Origin: Flavonifractor sp. An82
GTDB lineage: Bacteria > Bacillota > Clostridia > Oscillospirales > Oscillospiraceae
Assembly: GCF_002159265.1 (NCBI RefSeq)
Contig: NZ_NFHG01000013.1
Coordinates: 1-64,000 of the forward strand
Direction of reading: 5' to 3'
DNA: 64,000 nt
Under the pieces are notes generated by a model. That model did not search any database. It had not been told where the DNA came from and saw only the letters and a list, made by a program, of their open reading frames with translations. The position numbers were made by a program, and so were the translations under genes. Positions 47,533 through 56,920 of this stretch are shown in pieces; position 1 is the first letter of the stretch, and every line of letters begins with the position of its first letter.

Positions 47533-48864
47533 ATGCCGCACTCCAAAGAAGACATCATCCGCATGGTACGGGAAGAGGATGTCAAATTCATCCGTCTGCA
47601 ATTCACTGATATTTTCGGCCAGCTGAAAAACGTGGCCATCACCGCCTCCCAGATCGAGAAGGCGGTCAACAATCAGTGCATGTTTGACGGTTCCTCCATT
47701 GAAGGCTTCGTCCGCATCGACGAGTCCGACCAGTACCTGTTCCCCGACCTGAAATCCTATCGGGTGTTTCCCTGGCAGCCCCACCACGGCAAGGTGGCCC
47801 GGCTCATCTGCGATGTACACAACACCGACGGCTCTCCCTTTGCGGGTGATCCCCGCTACGTGCTCAAGCGGGCCCTGCAGAAGGCCAAGGATATGGGCTT
47901 TGACGCCTTCAACGTAGGCCCTGAGGCGGAATTCTTCCTGTTCCAGACCGATGACGAGGGCAAACCCACCACCAAGACCAACGACGAGGCCGGCTACTTC
48001 GATCTGGGTCCTCTGGACCACGGTGAGTCCACCCGCCGGGAGATCTGCCTGGCGCTGGAATCCATGAAATTTGAGATCGAGGCCAGCCACCACGAGTGCG
48101 CCCAGGGGCAGCATGAGATCGACTTCAAGTATGAGGAGGCCCTCCACGCTGCCGACAACATCATGACCTTCAAGCTGGCGGTCAAGACCCTGGCCCAGAA
48201 GAACGGCCTCCACGCCACCTTTATGCCCAAGCCCATCTACGGTGTGGCCGGCTCTGGTATGCACACCAACATGTCCCTGTTCCGCAACGGCAAGAACGTG
48301 TTTTACGATCCCAACGGCGAGCAGGGCCTGTCCAAGGAGGCCTACAGCTTTATTGCCGGTCTGCTGGCCCACGTGAAGGGCATGGCGGCCATCACCAATC
48401 CTCTGGTCAACTCCTACAAGCGGCTGGTGCCCGGCTACGAGGCCCCCTGCTATCTGGCCTGGTCCGCCTCCAACCGCTCCGCCCTCATCCGGATCCCCGC
48501 CTCCCGGGGCCAGTCCACCCGGGTAGAGCTCCGCTCCCCCGACCCCTCCTGCAACCCCTATCTGGCCTTCGCCGTCTGTCTGGCCGCCGGTCTGGACGGC
48601 ATCGAGAAGGGTCTGGTGCCTCCTGCCGAGATCACCGAGAACATCTATGCCATGGATGACGCCGCCCGCAAGGTCCGCGGCATCGATTCCCTGCCCGGCT
48701 CTCTGGAGGAGGCCATCCGCGCCCTGGAGGCTGACCAGCTGATCCTGGATACTCTGGGCGATCATGTGGCCCAGAACTATCTGGAAGGCAAGAAGAAGGA
48801 ATGGGAAGAGTACCGCACCCGTGTGTCCTCCTGGGAGCGGGAGAAATATATCATCAACTATTGA
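47533..48864 (+). CDS. glnA: Glutamine synthetase type I
   Basis: Makes glutamine from glutamate and ammonia. It has 443 residues, the usual length of the GSI-alpha form of Firmicutes. Motifs: [17 protein letters not shown] (about 50-66), the metal site [22 protein letters not shown], the ATP site [16 protein letters not shown] and [18 protein letters not shown]. The adenylylation-site Tyr loop of GSI-beta is not seen. The next gene encodes an ANTAR protein 28 bases downstream, which suggests control by RNA binding. Confidence 0.97.
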   Translation: MPHSKEDIIRMVREEDVKFIRLQFTDIFGQLKNVAITASQIEKAVNNQCMFDGSSIEGFVRIDESDQYLFPDLKSYRVFPWQPHHGKVARLICDVHNTDGSPFAGDPRYVLKRALQKAKDMGFDAFNVGPEAEFFLFQTDDEGKPTTKTNDEAGYFDLGPLDHGESTRREICLALESMKFEIEASHHECAQGQHEIDFKYEEALHAADNIMTFKLAVKTLAQKNGLHATFMPKPIYGVAGSGMHTNMSLFRNGKNVFYDPNGEQGLSKEAYSFIAGLLAHVKGMAAITNPLVNSYKRLVPGYEAPCYLAWSASNRSALIRIPASRGQSTRVELRSPDPSCNPYLAFAVCLAAGLDGIEKGLVPPAEITENIYAMDDAARKVRGIDSLPGSLEEAIRALEADQLILDTLGDHVAQNYLEGKKKEWEEYRTRVSSWEREKYIINY

Positions 48865-48891
48865 TCCCAGGCGATGCGGTAGGAAGCGGAC

Positions 48892-49410
48892 ATGGAAAAG
48901 GTGATCGTGGCCTTTGCCGGCCCTCAGAACGGCAAACGTATCCGGGAGATCCTGGAGCGGTCGGGCACCGCAACCTGTCTGCTGTGTACCTCCGCCGATC
49001 AGGTGCGCCGCACGGTGCACGAACAGCAGGTGCCTGCCGTGGTGTGCGGCTATAAGTTTGCCGACGGCCCGGCGGAGCTGCTCTATGAGGATCTGCCCTC
49101 CTTCTGCCATATGCTCATCGTGGCCTCCCAGAGCCTTTTGGATCTGGTGCAGAATCCGGACATCCTGCGCCTGAGCGCCCCCGCTTCCCGCAGCGAGCTG
49201 CTGGGTGCGGTGGAGGATCTGCTCTCCCAGGTTCGGGCCCAGCCCCTCCGGCGCAGTGAAACGGAGCGGGAGCTGATTGCCCGGGCCAAAGCCCGGCTGA
49301 TGACGGAGGGGTTAACGGAAGAGGAGGCCCACCGGGCCCTCCAGAAAAAAAGTATGGCCGCCGGCGTCAAGCTGGCCCAGGCGGCGCGCATGGTGCTGGC
49401 ATACCGGTAA
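48892..49410 (+). CDS. ANTAR-domain RNA-binding regulator beside glnA
   Basis: The protein has 172 residues. Residues 1-110 form a receiver-like domain (VIVAFAGPQNGKRIREILER) that lacks the usual acidic patch and clear phosphorylated Asp. Residues about 120-170 carry an ANTAR domain: ERELIARAKARLMTEGLTEE, then EAHRALQKKSMAAG. ANTAR proteins bind a double hairpin in RNA and prevent termination. Clostridial ANTAR regulators tied to glutamine metabolism are known. The stop lies before a strong hairpin at 49442-49473. Confidence 0.85.
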   Translation: MEKVIVAFAGPQNGKRIREILERSGTATCLLCTSADQVRRTVHEQQVPAVVCGYKFADGPAELLYEDLPSFCHMLIVASQSLLDLVQNPDILRLSAPASRSELLGAVEDLLSQVRAQPLRRSETERELIARAKARLMTEGLTEEEAHRALQKKSMAAGVKLAQAARMVLAYR

Positions 49411-49441
49411 GCGGCATATGGTAGAGAGACAGAGCAGTCTC

Positions 49442-49473
49442 GCGGCGGCGGTCCGAGGCGTGACCGCCGCCGC
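49442..49473 (+). terminator. Hairpin between the ANTAR and dapF genes
   Basis: A 12-bp GC stem (GCGGCGGCGGTC / GACCGCCGCCGC) is followed by TTTG. It lies 28 bases before dapF and may limit read-through from glnA. Confidence 0.6.
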
Positions 49474-49500
49474 TTTGTATCCGGAGACAGGAGGGATACC

Positions 49501-50292
49501 ATGCGCTTTACCAAGATGGAGGGCCTGGGCAACGACTATATCTACCTCAACGGCCTGGACGGTCTGCCGGAGGATCTGCCCGATCTGGCCCGGCGGATGA
49601 GTGACCGCCACTTTGGCGTGGGGAGCGACGGGCTGATCTGCATCTGCCCGTCGGACCGGGCGGACTTTAAAATGCAGATGTTCAACGCCGACGGCTCCCA
49701 AGGTGAAATGTGTGGCAACGGCATCCGCTGCCTGGGCAAATATGTCTATGACAAGGGCCTCACCCGTAAGCGCAGCCTGATCATTGAAACCGGCGGCGGC
49801 CTGCGCAAGCTGGAGCTGCTGACGGAGGACGGCCTGGTAAAGGCGGTCCGTGTGAATATGGGCCATCCCCGGGTAGGGGCGGTGGTGGAACTGGCGGCGG
49901 GGGACCGGCTGTGGCAGGTAACTCCGGTATCCATGGGCAATCCCCATGCAGTCCTCTTTGTAGACCGGCCGGAGACGCTGGATCTGGAGAAGCTGGGACC
50001 CTGCTTTGAACGCCACTCCGCCTTTCCCGAGGGGGTCAACACCGAGTTCGTCCGCTGCGTCTCCCATGACCGGCTGGCCATGCGGGTGTGGGAGCGGGGC
50101 AGCGGCGAGACCCTGGCCTGCGGCACCGGCGCCTGCGCGGCGCTGGCGGCAGCGGTGGCCCAGGACAAGTGCGGCCGTCAGGCCGCTGTGGAGCTGCCCG
50201 GCGGGGTACTGGAGTTATCCTGGCCCGCCGGAGAAGAGATGATGATGACAGGACCGGCGAACACGGTCTTTGAGGGGGAATACTCCATCTAA
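49501..50292 (+). CDS. dapF: Diaminopimelate epimerase
   Basis: Converts LL- to meso-diaminopimelate for lysine and cell-wall synthesis. It has 263 residues with both catalytic Cys: the first in MCGNGIRCLGKY (about 71-82) and the second in LACGTGACAALAAAV (about 205-219). The start MRFTKMEGLGNDYIY is typical, and AGGAGGG precedes the ATG. dapL follows 18 bases later. Confidence 0.97.
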   Translation: MRFTKMEGLGNDYIYLNGLDGLPEDLPDLARRMSDRHFGVGSDGLICICPSDRADFKMQMFNADGSQGEMCGNGIRCLGKYVYDKGLTRKRSLIIETGGGLRKLELLTEDGLVKAVRVNMGHPRVGAVVELAAGDRLWQVTPVSMGNPHAVLFVDRPETLDLEKLGPCFERHSAFPEGVNTEFVRCVSHDRLAMRVWERGSGETLACGTGACAALAAAVAQDKCGRQAAVELPGGVLELSWPAGEEMMMTGPANTVFEGEYSI

Positions 50293-50310
50293 CGCAAAGG
50301 AGAGAGTACA

Positions 50311-51528
50311 ATGGCAAGAATCAATGAGAATTTCAACAAGCTGCCCGGCAGCTATCTGTTTTCTGAGATTGCCCGGCGGGTGGCCGCCTACAGCGCCGAA
50401 AACCCGGACCGGAGCCTGATCCGTCTGGGCATCGGTGATGTGACCCGGCCCCTGCCCGCCGCCGTCACTGCCGCCATGCACAAGGCGGTGGACGAGATGG
50501 CCACCGCCCAGGGCTTCCACGGCTACGGCCCGGAGCAGGGCTACGACTTCCTCCGGGAGGCGATTGCCCAGTATGACTACAAGGCCCGGGGCGTGGATAT
50601 CAAGCCCGAGGAGATCTTCGTGTCCGACGGCGCCAAGAGCGACTGCGGCAACATCGGGGATATCTTTGACAAGGATAATGCGGTGGCGGTGTGTGACCCG
50701 GTGTACCCCGTCTATGTGGATACCAATGCCATGGCAGGCCGGGCCGGTGAGTACGACGCCGATACCGGCCGCTGGACCAACCTGGTCTACATGCCCTGCG
50801 TGGCGGAGAACGGCTTTTCTCCGGCCATTCCGGAGGAGAAGGTGGATCTGATCTATCTCTGCTTCCCCAATAACCCCACTGGCGCTGTGGCTACCCGGGA
50901 GCAGCTGAAGGCCTGGGTGGATCACGCCAACGCCACCGGTGCCGTCATCCTCTTTGATAGCGCCTATGAGGCCTTTATCACCGATCCTGCTATCCCCCAC
51001 TCCATCTTTGAGATCGAGGGAGCCCGCACCTGCGCCATCGAGTTCCGGTCCTTCTCCAAGACCGCCGGCTTTACCGGTACCCGCTGCGCCTATACCGTCA
51101 TCCCCAAGGAGCTGGAGCGCAATGGTACCGCCCTCAACGGCCTGTGGAACCGCCGTCAGTGTACCAAGTTCAACGGAGTGCCCTACGTGGTCCAGCGAGG
51201 TGCTGAGGCCGTGTACAGCCCAGAGGGCCGCGCCCAGGTGAAGGAGACCATCGACTATTACCTGAACAACGCTAAGGTCATCCGGGAGGGCCTGGCCGCC
51301 GCCGGGCTCACCGTGTCCGGCGGGGAGAACTCCCCCTATATCTGGGCCCGCACCCCCAACGGCATGGGCTCCTGGGACTTCTTCGACAAGCTGCTGCGGG
51401 AGGCTAACGTGGTCACCACCCCCGGCGCCGGCTTTGGTCCCAGCGGCGAGGGCTACATCCGCCTCACTGCCTTCGGCGAGGCGGAGGCCACCCGCCAGGC
51501 GGTGGAGCGCATCAAGGCCATCCTGTAA
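50311..51528 (+). CDS. dapL: LL-diaminopimelate aminotransferase
   Basis: Makes LL-diaminopimelate from tetrahydrodipicolinate in one step, bypassing the succinyl/acetyl branch. It has 405 residues of the class I aminotransferase fold, with the PLP Lys in [16 protein letters not shown] (about 247-262) and the conserved [13 protein letters not shown] and [23 protein letters not shown] precedes it. With dapF and the lysA gene nearby, the end of the lysine pathway is almost complete here. Confidence 0.96.
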   Translation: MARINENFNKLPGSYLFSEIARRVAAYSAENPDRSLIRLGIGDVTRPLPAAVTAAMHKAVDEMATAQGFHGYGPEQGYDFLREAIAQYDYKARGVDIKPEEIFVSDGAKSDCGNIGDIFDKDNAVAVCDPVYPVYVDTNAMAGRAGEYDADTGRWTNLVYMPCVAENGFSPAIPEEKVDLIYLCFPNNPTGAVATREQLKAWVDHANATGAVILFDSAYEAFITDPAIPHSIFEIEGARTCAIEFRSFSKTAGFTGTRCAYTVIPKELERNGTALNGLWNRRQCTKFNGVPYVVQRGAEAVYSPEGRAQVKETIDYYLNNAKVIREGLAAAGLTVSGGENSPYIWARTPNGMGSWDFFDKLLREANVVTTPGAGFGPSGEGYIRLTAFGEAEATRQAVERIKAIL

Positions 51529-51535
51529 GAGCATC

Positions 51536-51569
51536 AAAAATGCCCGCTGCAAATGCAGCGGGCATTTTT
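51536..51569. terminator. Bidirectional terminator between dapL and the ECF S-component gene
   Basis: A perfect 15-bp stem (AAAAATGCCCGCTGC / GCAGCGGGCATTTTT) with a 4-base loop lies between convergent genes. Confidence 0.92.
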
Positions 51570-51579
51570 TGCATCTGAT

Positions 51580-52149
51580 TCAGGCCAGCTTCAGATGGGA
51601 GCGCTTAAGGGCGTTGCGAATGAGGATGCACAGCAGGGGAGCAGCCACCAGCGCGATCACGGAGTTGAAGATGGACGCGGGAATCTTAGCGTACAGGGTC
51701 AGAACAGCGGCTGCGGGAGTCAGGCCCTCTACCAGCAGGCCGTTGTAGAAGTAGCTTTTGGAGAAGTAAAGGATGTAGTAGATGATGCAGCCCAGCACCG
51801 CGCCGGACAGACAACGGGGATAGGTGGGCTCCTCCCGGTGGGAGGCCTTCCACATCACCAGACCGGCCCCCAGGCCCATGGCGCCCTTGGTCAGGAAGGT
51901 GATCCAGGATTCCGAAATAAACAGAGGATTGGTGAAGTCAAACAGCATGGAGCCCAGACCGGAGGCCAGACCGCCGATGGGCCCCAGCAGCAGACCGGAC
52001 AGGCAGCACATGATATTGGCCAGGGTAAAGGAGGTGTTGCCGCCGATGGCGATGGGCATTGTGATGCGGAGATAGTTGCTGGCAAACACCAGGGCGGTCA
52101 TCATGGCCAGAACCGCGATTTTCAGCGTGGAATTGGAACGGGATCGCAT
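51580..52149 (-). CDS. ECF transporter S component (vitamin uptake, cargo unknown)
   Basis: A small membrane protein of 189 residues with about six helices (for example LKIAVLAMMTALVFASNYL and the next, ANIMCCLSGLLLGPIGGLAS). It binds a vitamin or cofactor precursor and hands it to the shared EcfAAT module encoded elsewhere. The pattern of helices with GGL..GLGS between them is common to folate, pantothenate and riboflavin S components, and I cannot choose among them. ATG 52149 is preceded by AAAGGAAG. No riboswitch is seen upstream. Confidence 0.8.
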   Translation of the reverse strand: MRSRSNSTLKIAVLAMMTALVFASNYLRITMPIAIGGNTSFTLANIMCCLSGLLLGPIGGLASGLGSMLFDFTNPLFISESWITFLTKGAMGLGAGLVMWKASHREEPTYPRCLSGAVLGCIIYYILYFSKSYFYNGLLVEGLTPAAAVLTLYAKIPASIFNSVIALVAAPLLCILIRNALKRSHLKLA

Positions 52150-52181
52150 GAAGAACACTTCCTTTGTCTTTCTTTAACCTG

Positions 52182-52210
52182 ATTATAGCCCTGAACTGAC
52201 CTTTATTCAA
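52182..52210 (-). promoter_or_regulatory. Promoter of the ECF S-component gene
   Basis: On the minus strand TTGAAT and TATAAT are 17 bases apart, 33 bases before the start codon. Confidence 0.7.
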
Positions 52211-52362
52211 ACGCCAGATATAGAAAAAATAATAAGGTCAGACTGCGGGGCAGGAGCCCGAATTCCCTGCGATTTGCCGGAGCCAAAGATGCGCAAGCGT
52301 ATCTTTGGGTATAATTCTAAAGAATGGATGGAGAAAGGAGGAAACAAAGGAGAATCTGTGCA

Positions 52363-52391
52363 TTGACAGATGGACAAAACTTTACTATAGT
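52363..52391 (+). promoter_or_regulatory. Promoter of lysA
   Basis: TTGACA and TATAGT are 17 bases apart, about 28 bases before the start codon. The leader is too short for a lysine riboswitch. Confidence 0.8.
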
Positions 52392-52419
52392 AAATAGCAA
52401 AAGATAAGAAGGTGAACCC

Positions 52420-53679
52420 ATGAAACGACCCTTTGTGACACTGGAGCAGCTCCGGGAAATGACGGAGCAGTATCCCACTCCGTTCCACCTGTACGACGAG
52501 AAAGGCATCCGGGAGAACGCCCGGCGGCTGAAGGAGGCCTTTGCCTGGAACCCGGGCTTCAAGGAGTATTTTGCCGTCAAGGCCACCCCCAACCCCGCCA
52601 TTCTGAAGATCCTGCGGGAGGAGGGCTGCGGCGCCGATTGCTCCTCTCTCACCGAGCTGATGCTGGCCGACCGCAGCGGCTTTTCCGGCCACGAGATCAT
52701 GTTTTCCTCCAACGATACCCCGGCGGAGGACTTCAAGCTGGCCGCCCAGCTGGGGGCCATCATCAATCTGGATGACTTCACCCATATTGATTTTTTGAAG
52801 GAGACCATCGGATTCATTCCTGAGACCGTCTGCTGTCGCTTTAATCCCGGCGGGGTGTTTACCATCGGGGCCTCCGCCGAGGGCTTCCAGGTAATGGATA
52901 CTCCGGGAGACTCCAAGTACGGCTTCACCCGGGAGCAGCTTTTTGAGGGCTTCAAAAAGCTGAAAGCCATGGGAGCCAAGCGGTTTGGCATCCATGCCTT
53001 CCTGGCCTCCAACACCCTGTCCAACCAGTATTATCCCACTCTGGCGGGCATTCTGTTCCAGCTGGCGGTGGAACTGGAGCAGGAGACGGGCTGCGACGTC
53101 TGCTTTATCAACCTGTCCGGCGGTGTGGGCATCCCCTACAAGCCGGATCAGCCTGCCAACGACATCGCCGTCATCGGTGAGGGTGTGCGGCAGCAGTTTG
53201 AAAAGATCCTGGTGCCTGCGGGTATGGGGGATGTGGCCATCTACACCGAGCTGGGCCGCTTCATGCTGGGGCCCAACGGCTGCCTGGTTACCAAGGTGCT
53301 CCACTTCAAGCACACCTACAAGGAGTATGTGGGTGTGGACGCCTGCGCCGCCAACCTGATGCGCCCCGCTATGTACGGCGCCTATCACCACATCACCGTC
53401 ATGGGCAAGGAGGACGCCCCCTGCGACCACATGTATGATGTCACCGGCGGCCTGTGTGAGAACAACGACAAGTTTGCCGTGGACCGGATGCTGCCGGAGG
53501 TGGAGCTGGGGGATCTGCTGGTGATCCACGATGCCGGTGCTCACGGTTTCTCTATGGGCTATAACTACAACGGCAAGCTGCGCTCTGCCGAGGTGCTCCT
53601 TCAGAAGGACGGCTCCACCCGCCTGATCCGGCGGGCCGAGACCCCGGAGGACTATTTCGCAACGCTGATCTTTGACTAA
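52420..53679 (+). CDS. lysA: Diaminopimelate decarboxylase
   Basis: The last step of lysine synthesis: removes CO2 from meso-diaminopimelate. It has 419 residues of the PLP barrel type, with the PLP Lys in EYFAVKATPNPAILKILRE (about 48-66), the substrate/phosphate segment FINLSGGVGIPYKP, and the C-terminal GGLCENNDKF, where the Cys is the active-site residue from the partner subunit. It has its own promoter and is separate from the dapF-dapL operon. Confidence 0.93.
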   Translation: MKRPFVTLEQLREMTEQYPTPFHLYDEKGIRENARRLKEAFAWNPGFKEYFAVKATPNPAILKILREEGCGADCSSLTELMLADRSGFSGHEIMFSSNDTPAEDFKLAAQLGAIINLDDFTHIDFLKETIGFIPETVCCRFNPGGVFTIGASAEGFQVMDTPGDSKYGFTREQLFEGFKKLKAMGAKRFGIHAFLASNTLSNQYYPTLAGILFQLAVELEQETGCDVCFINLSGGVGIPYKPDQPANDIAVIGEGVRQQFEKILVPAGMGDVAIYTELGRFMLGPNGCLVTKVLHFKHTYKEYVGVDACAANLMRPAMYGAYHHITVMGKEDAPCDHMYDVTGGLCENNDKFAVDRMLPEVELGDLLVIHDAGAHGFSMGYNYNGKLRSAEVLLQKDGSTRLIRRAETPEDYFATLIFD

Positions 53680-53685
53680 AACGAA

Positions 53686-53746
53686 ACCGGGCCGGGAAAT
53701 TCCCGGCCCGGTAAAAAAGACCTGCTGCATTTGCAGCAGGTCTTTT
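53686..53746. terminator. Two terminators between lysA and rplL
   Basis: A 12-bp stem ACCGGGCCGGGA / TCCCGGCCCGGT (53686-53712) followed by T and A bases is directly followed by a second stem AAAAGACCTGCTGC / GCAGCAGGTCTTTT (53715-53746). The second suits both lysA and the convergent rplL. Confidence 0.88.
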
Positions 53747-53767
53747 TCATCCGATTGGAAAGCGGAA

Positions 53768-54142
53768 TTACTTCAGCTCCACCTTGGCGCCGACCTCTTC
53801 CAGCTTCTTCTTCAGCTCCTCGGCCTCGTCCTTGGAGACACCCTCCTTGATGGCCTTGGGGGCAGCCTCGACGGCAGCCTTGGCCTCGGCCAGGCCCAGG
53901 CCGGTGATCTCGCGGACAGCCTTGATGACCTTGATCTTCTCAGCGCCGACCTCAGCCAGCACCACGTCGAACTCGGTCTTCTCCTCAGCAGCGGGAGCAG
54001 CAGCGCCGCCAGCGGCGGGAGCAGCCATAGCAGCGGCGGAAACGCCGAACTCCTCCTCCAGAGCGTGGACGAGCTCGGAGAGCTCCAGAACGGTCAGACC
54101 CTTAACCTCTTCAATGAGGGCAGTGATTTTCTCAGAAGCCAT
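53768..54142 (-). CDS. rplL: Ribosomal protein L7/L12
   Basis: The stalk protein of the large ribosomal subunit, 124 residues. The N-terminal dimer domain ([20 protein letters not shown]), the Ala/Pro/Gly hinge and the conserved C-terminal domain ([20 protein letters not shown]) are all present. GGAGG precedes the ATG. It follows rplJ and ends the cluster; rpoB does not come next, as it would in most bacteria. Confidence 0.98.
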   Translation of the reverse strand: MASEKITALIEEVKGLTVLELSELVHALEEEFGVSAAAMAAPAAGGAAAPAAEEKTEFDVVLAEVGAEKIKVIKAVREITGLGLAEAKAAVEAAPKAIKEGVSKDEAEELKKKLEEVGAKVELK

Positions 54143-54193
54143 GATAGGTAACCTCCTAAATAAATTATAATTGATACAGAATGGTGCGGGGGA

Positions 54194-54727
54194 TTATTCG
54201 GCGGCAGCCTCGGCGGGCTCCACGGAGCCGCCCTTCTGCTCGCAGATGGCCTTGATGACGATGGCCAGGCTGGTGATGGGAGCCAGCATGGTGCCCAGGA
54301 CCTGAGCCTGCAGGACCTCCTTGGAGGGCAGCTCGGCCAGAGCCATGATCTCGTCCATGGACAGGACCTTGCCGTCCATGAAGCCGGCCTTGATGGTGAA
54401 CTTGGCGCCGTTGAACTGCTTGGCGAACTTGTTGATCACACGCATGGGAGCGATGGGATCACCGTTGGACAGAGCCAGAGAAGTGGTGCCGTTGAGCACC
54501 TCGTCCATCTCGTTGAGACCCACGTTGTCGACGGCGAAACGCAGCAGGGTGTTCTTCACCACGGCGTAGTCCAGCTCGTTCTTGCGGCACTCGGCGCGCA
54601 GAGCGGTGTCCTCAGCCACAGTGATGCCCTTGTAGTCCACGAGCACGCCGCTGGCGGCGTTCTGCAGCTTCTCGGTCAGCCCGGCCACGATGGCCTGCTT
54701 CTCACTGAGAACCTTTGCGTTAGGCAT
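54194..54727 (-). CDS. rplJ: Ribosomal protein L10
   Basis: Anchors the L7/L12 stalk to the 23S rRNA. It has 177 residues with the typical start LSEKQAIVAGLTEKLQNAAS and VLVDYKGITVAEDTALR. The C-terminal helix binds L7/L12 dimers. An L10 leader with an attenuator lies just upstream, so the L10-L12 complex should control its own synthesis. Confidence 0.98.
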   Translation of the reverse strand: MPNAKVLSEKQAIVAGLTEKLQNAASGVLVDYKGITVAEDTALRAECRKNELDYAVVKNTLLRFAVDNVGLNEMDEVLNGTTSLALSNGDPIAPMRVINKFAKQFNGAKFTIKAGFMDGKVLSMDEIMALAELPSKEVLQAQVLGTMLAPITSLAIVIKAICEQKGGSVEPAEAAAE

Positions 54728-54781
54728 TTGGATTCACCTCCGTTGAATTTGAGTTCAACTTTTCCGATGCAGTCACGCAAC

Positions 54782-54819
54782 AAAAAAGCTGTTTTCGCAT
54801 TCAAAGCAGCGAAAACAGC
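54782..54819 (-). promoter_or_regulatory. Attenuator of the rplJL transcript
   Basis: On the minus strand GCTGTTTTCGC pairs with GCGAAAACAGC and a run of six T follows. It stands about 55 bases before rplJ and directly after the L10 leader. Confidence 0.85.
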
Positions 54820-54895
54820 ACAAAGAAGTTCATTCCGTTGTGGCTGCATTCTCGGCAGGACTTACGGCTTGCGCCGCCTGCTGTCTTTGAACACG
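54820..54895 (-). promoter_or_regulatory. Ribosomal protein L10 leader
   Basis: The leader transcript contains GCCGTAAGTCCTGCCGAG, a stretch that recurs in Firmicute L10 leaders, between a strong promoter and a terminator before rplJ. Binding of L10 with L12 would favour termination. The boundaries are approximate. The rest of the 430-base gap between rplJ and rplA holds the promoter, the rplA terminator and a GC-rich stretch (55030-55157) in which I see nothing. Confidence 0.75.
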
Positions 54896-54901
54896 ACTGA
54901 T

Positions 54902-54930
54902 AGTATACACGACTTCACCGTGTATGTCAA
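54902..54930 (-). promoter_or_regulatory. Promoter of rplJL
   Basis: On the minus strand a perfect TTGACA is followed after 17 bases by TATACT. Confidence 0.9.
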
Positions 54931-54982
54931 GCGCTTTTTTCGAAAAAGAGCACATTTTTGCTTGGATTTCACAGAAAAGAGG

Positions 54983-55016
54983 TGTGAAAATGCGGAGCAG
55001 GGAAACCTGCTCCGCA
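54983..55016 (-). terminator. Terminator after rplA
   Basis: On the minus strand an 11-bp stem TGCGGAGCAGG / CCTGCTCCGCA is followed by TTTTCACA. It lies about 140 bases after the rplA stop. Confidence 0.75.
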
Positions 55017-55157
55017 CTTCACCTGTTGTCACGCTGCGGCGGCTGCGCAACGCGCGGCTTCCCTCCGATTCGGGCTGGTTTTGGGCCGCATAATGGCCCT
55101 GCACTCGCCCTCACTCCGGTCCATCCGCGCTGCTCCGCATGCCTCCGCGCTTCTTCA

Positions 55158-55850
55158 TTACATCAGCTTAGCGCCGTTGATCTTCACGCCGGGGCCCATG
55201 GTGGAAGCACACACGCAGGAGCGAATGTACTGACCCTTGGCAGCGGAGGGCTTAGCCTTGATGATGGCGCCCATCAGGGCGTTGAAGTTCTCGGTCAGCT
55301 TCTCAGCGCCGAAGGAGACCTTGCCGATGGGGCAGTGGATGATGTTGGTCTTGTCCAGACGATACTCAACCTTACCGGCCTTGATCTCAGTAACAGCCTT
55401 GGCCACGTCGGGGGTGACGGTACCGGCCTTGGGGGAGGGCATCAGGCCCTTGGGGCCCAGGACCTTACCCAGACGGCCCACAACGCCCATCATGTCGGGA
55501 GAAGCAACGACCACGTCGTAGTCGAACCAGTTCTCCTTCTGGATCTTCTCAACCATGTCCATCTCACCCACGAAGTCGGCGCCGGCGGCCTTGGCAGCCT
55601 CAGCCTTGTCGCCCTTGGCGAAGACCAGCACGCGCTGGGTCTTGCCGGTGCCATGGGGGAGAACGATGGCGCCGCGGACCTGCTGGTCGGCGTGACGGGA
55701 GTCAACGCCCAGCTTCACGTGCAGCTCAACGGTCTCATCGAACTTGGCGGGAGCGGTCTTGACCACCAGCTCCATAGCCTCAGCGGTATCGTACAGGGCG
55801 CCCTTGTCGATGAGCTTGGCGCTCTCCTGATATTTCTTGCCTCTAAACAT
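55158..55850 (-). CDS. rplA: Ribosomal protein L1
   Basis: A 230-residue protein of the ribosomal L1 stalk. Typical segments are [37 protein letters not shown] and [20 protein letters not shown]. It follows rplK by 21 bases in the usual order and ends at its own terminator. Confidence 0.98.
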   Translation of the reverse strand: MFRGKKYQESAKLIDKGALYDTAEAMELVVKTAPAKFDETVELHVKLGVDSRHADQQVRGAIVLPHGTGKTQRVLVFAKGDKAEAAKAAGADFVGEMDMVEKIQKENWFDYDVVVASPDMMGVVGRLGKVLGPKGLMPSPKAGTVTPDVAKAVTEIKAGKVEYRLDKTNIIHCPIGKVSFGAEKLTENFNALMGAIIKAKPSAAKGQYIRSCVCASTMGPGVKINGAKLM

Positions 55851-55871
55851 TGCTCTATTCCCTCCTTCGGC

Positions 55872-56297
55872 TTAGTCGCCCACCACGATGCCCATGGAGC
55901 GGGCAGTGCCGGCGATCATGCTCATAGCCGCCTCGATGCTGGCCGCGTTCAGGTCGGGCATCTTGGTCTCGGCGATCTTGCGCACATCTTCCTTGCTGAT
56001 GGTGGCCACCTTGGTCTTGTTGGGCACACCGGAGCCGGACTCGATGTTGCAGGCCTTCTTGATGAGGACGGCGGCGGGAGGAGTCTTGGTGATAAAGGTA
56101 AAGGAACGGTCGGCGTAAACGGTGATCACCACGGGGATGATCAGGCCCACGTCGTTCTTAGTGCGCTCGTTGAACTCCTTGGTGAAGGCGGCGATGTTGA
56201 TGCCGTGCTGACCAAGGGCGGGACCGACGGGGGGCGCGGGAGTCGCCTTGCCGGCGGGAATCTGAAGTTTCACATAACCAGTAATTTTCTGTGCCAT
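55872..56297 (-). CDS. rplK: Ribosomal protein L11
   Basis: Part of the GTPase-associated centre of the ribosome. ATG 56297 gives 141 residues, the usual size, starting [20 protein letters not shown]. The Pro-rich [16 protein letters not shown] and the C-terminal [10 protein letters not shown] are typical. AGGAGG precedes the start. Confidence 0.98.
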   Translation of the reverse strand: MAQKITGYVKLQIPAGKATPAPPVGPALGQHGINIAAFTKEFNERTKNDVGLIIPVVITVYADRSFTFITKTPPAAVLIKKACNIESGSGVPNKTKVATISKEDVRKIAETKMPDLNAASIEAAMSMIAGTARSMGIVVGD

Positions 56298-56388
56298 TTG
56301 AAACAGCACCTCCTACGATAAATGTGGTTGGAAGCGGAACTGCTGTGCAGTCCCTCCCACGTGCGGGGGAAAGGGGCCGTGCCCGGGA

Positions 56389-56910
56389 TCACTCAACCGG
56401 CTCGATTTCGTCCAGTTCCAGCTCCACGGGGGTTTCACGGCCGAACATGGAGACCACCACGCGGACCTTGCTGTGGTCCAGGTCGATCTCCTCTACGGTG
56501 CCCAGGAAGGATTCCAGGGCGCCATTGATGATCTTGACGTTGTCGCCCACCTGATAGTTCACCACGACCTCGCGCTTTTCCACGCCCAGGGCGGCGATCT
56601 CCTCGTCGGTGAGGGGGATGGCCTTGTTGCCGGAGCCCACGAACCCGGTGACGCCGCGCACGTTGCGCACCAGATGCCAGGTCTCATCGGTCAGGACCAT
56701 CTTGACCAGCACGTAGCCGGGGAATACCTTACGCTCTACGGTTTTGGGGCCGTTGTCCGTGATCTCGGTAACGGTCTCCAGAGGGATGCTGACCTCAAAA
56801 ATGAGGTCCCGCAGGCCGCGGTTCTCCACTGCCTTTTCAATGCTGGCGGCCACAGTGTTTTCATAGCCGGAATAGGTATGCACCACATACCATTTCGCGT
56901 TCTCAGCCAT
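56389..56910 (-). CDS. nusG: Transcription termination/antitermination protein NusG
   Basis: Binds RNA polymerase and couples it with the ribosome or modulates pausing. It has 173 residues: the NGN domain (KWYVVHTYSGYENTVAASIE, then VFPGYVLVKMVLTDETWHLV) and a C-terminal KOW domain (VGDNVKIINGALESFLGTV). It starts 10 bases after secE. Confidence 0.98.
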   Translation of the reverse strand: MAENAKWYVVHTYSGYENTVAASIEKAVENRGLRDLIFEVSIPLETVTEITDNGPKTVERKVFPGYVLVKMVLTDETWHLVRNVRGVTGFVGSGNKAIPLTDEEIAALGVEKREVVVNYQVGDNVKIINGALESFLGTVEEIDLDHSKVRVVVSMFGRETPVELELDEIEPVE

Positions 56911-56920
56911 CTTCTACACC

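Noticed and set aside
52211-52419. Lysine riboswitch or T-box before lysA
   Set aside because: The promoter is only about 28 bases before the start codon, so the leader is too short. The hairpin at 52285-52306 lies upstream of the promoter.
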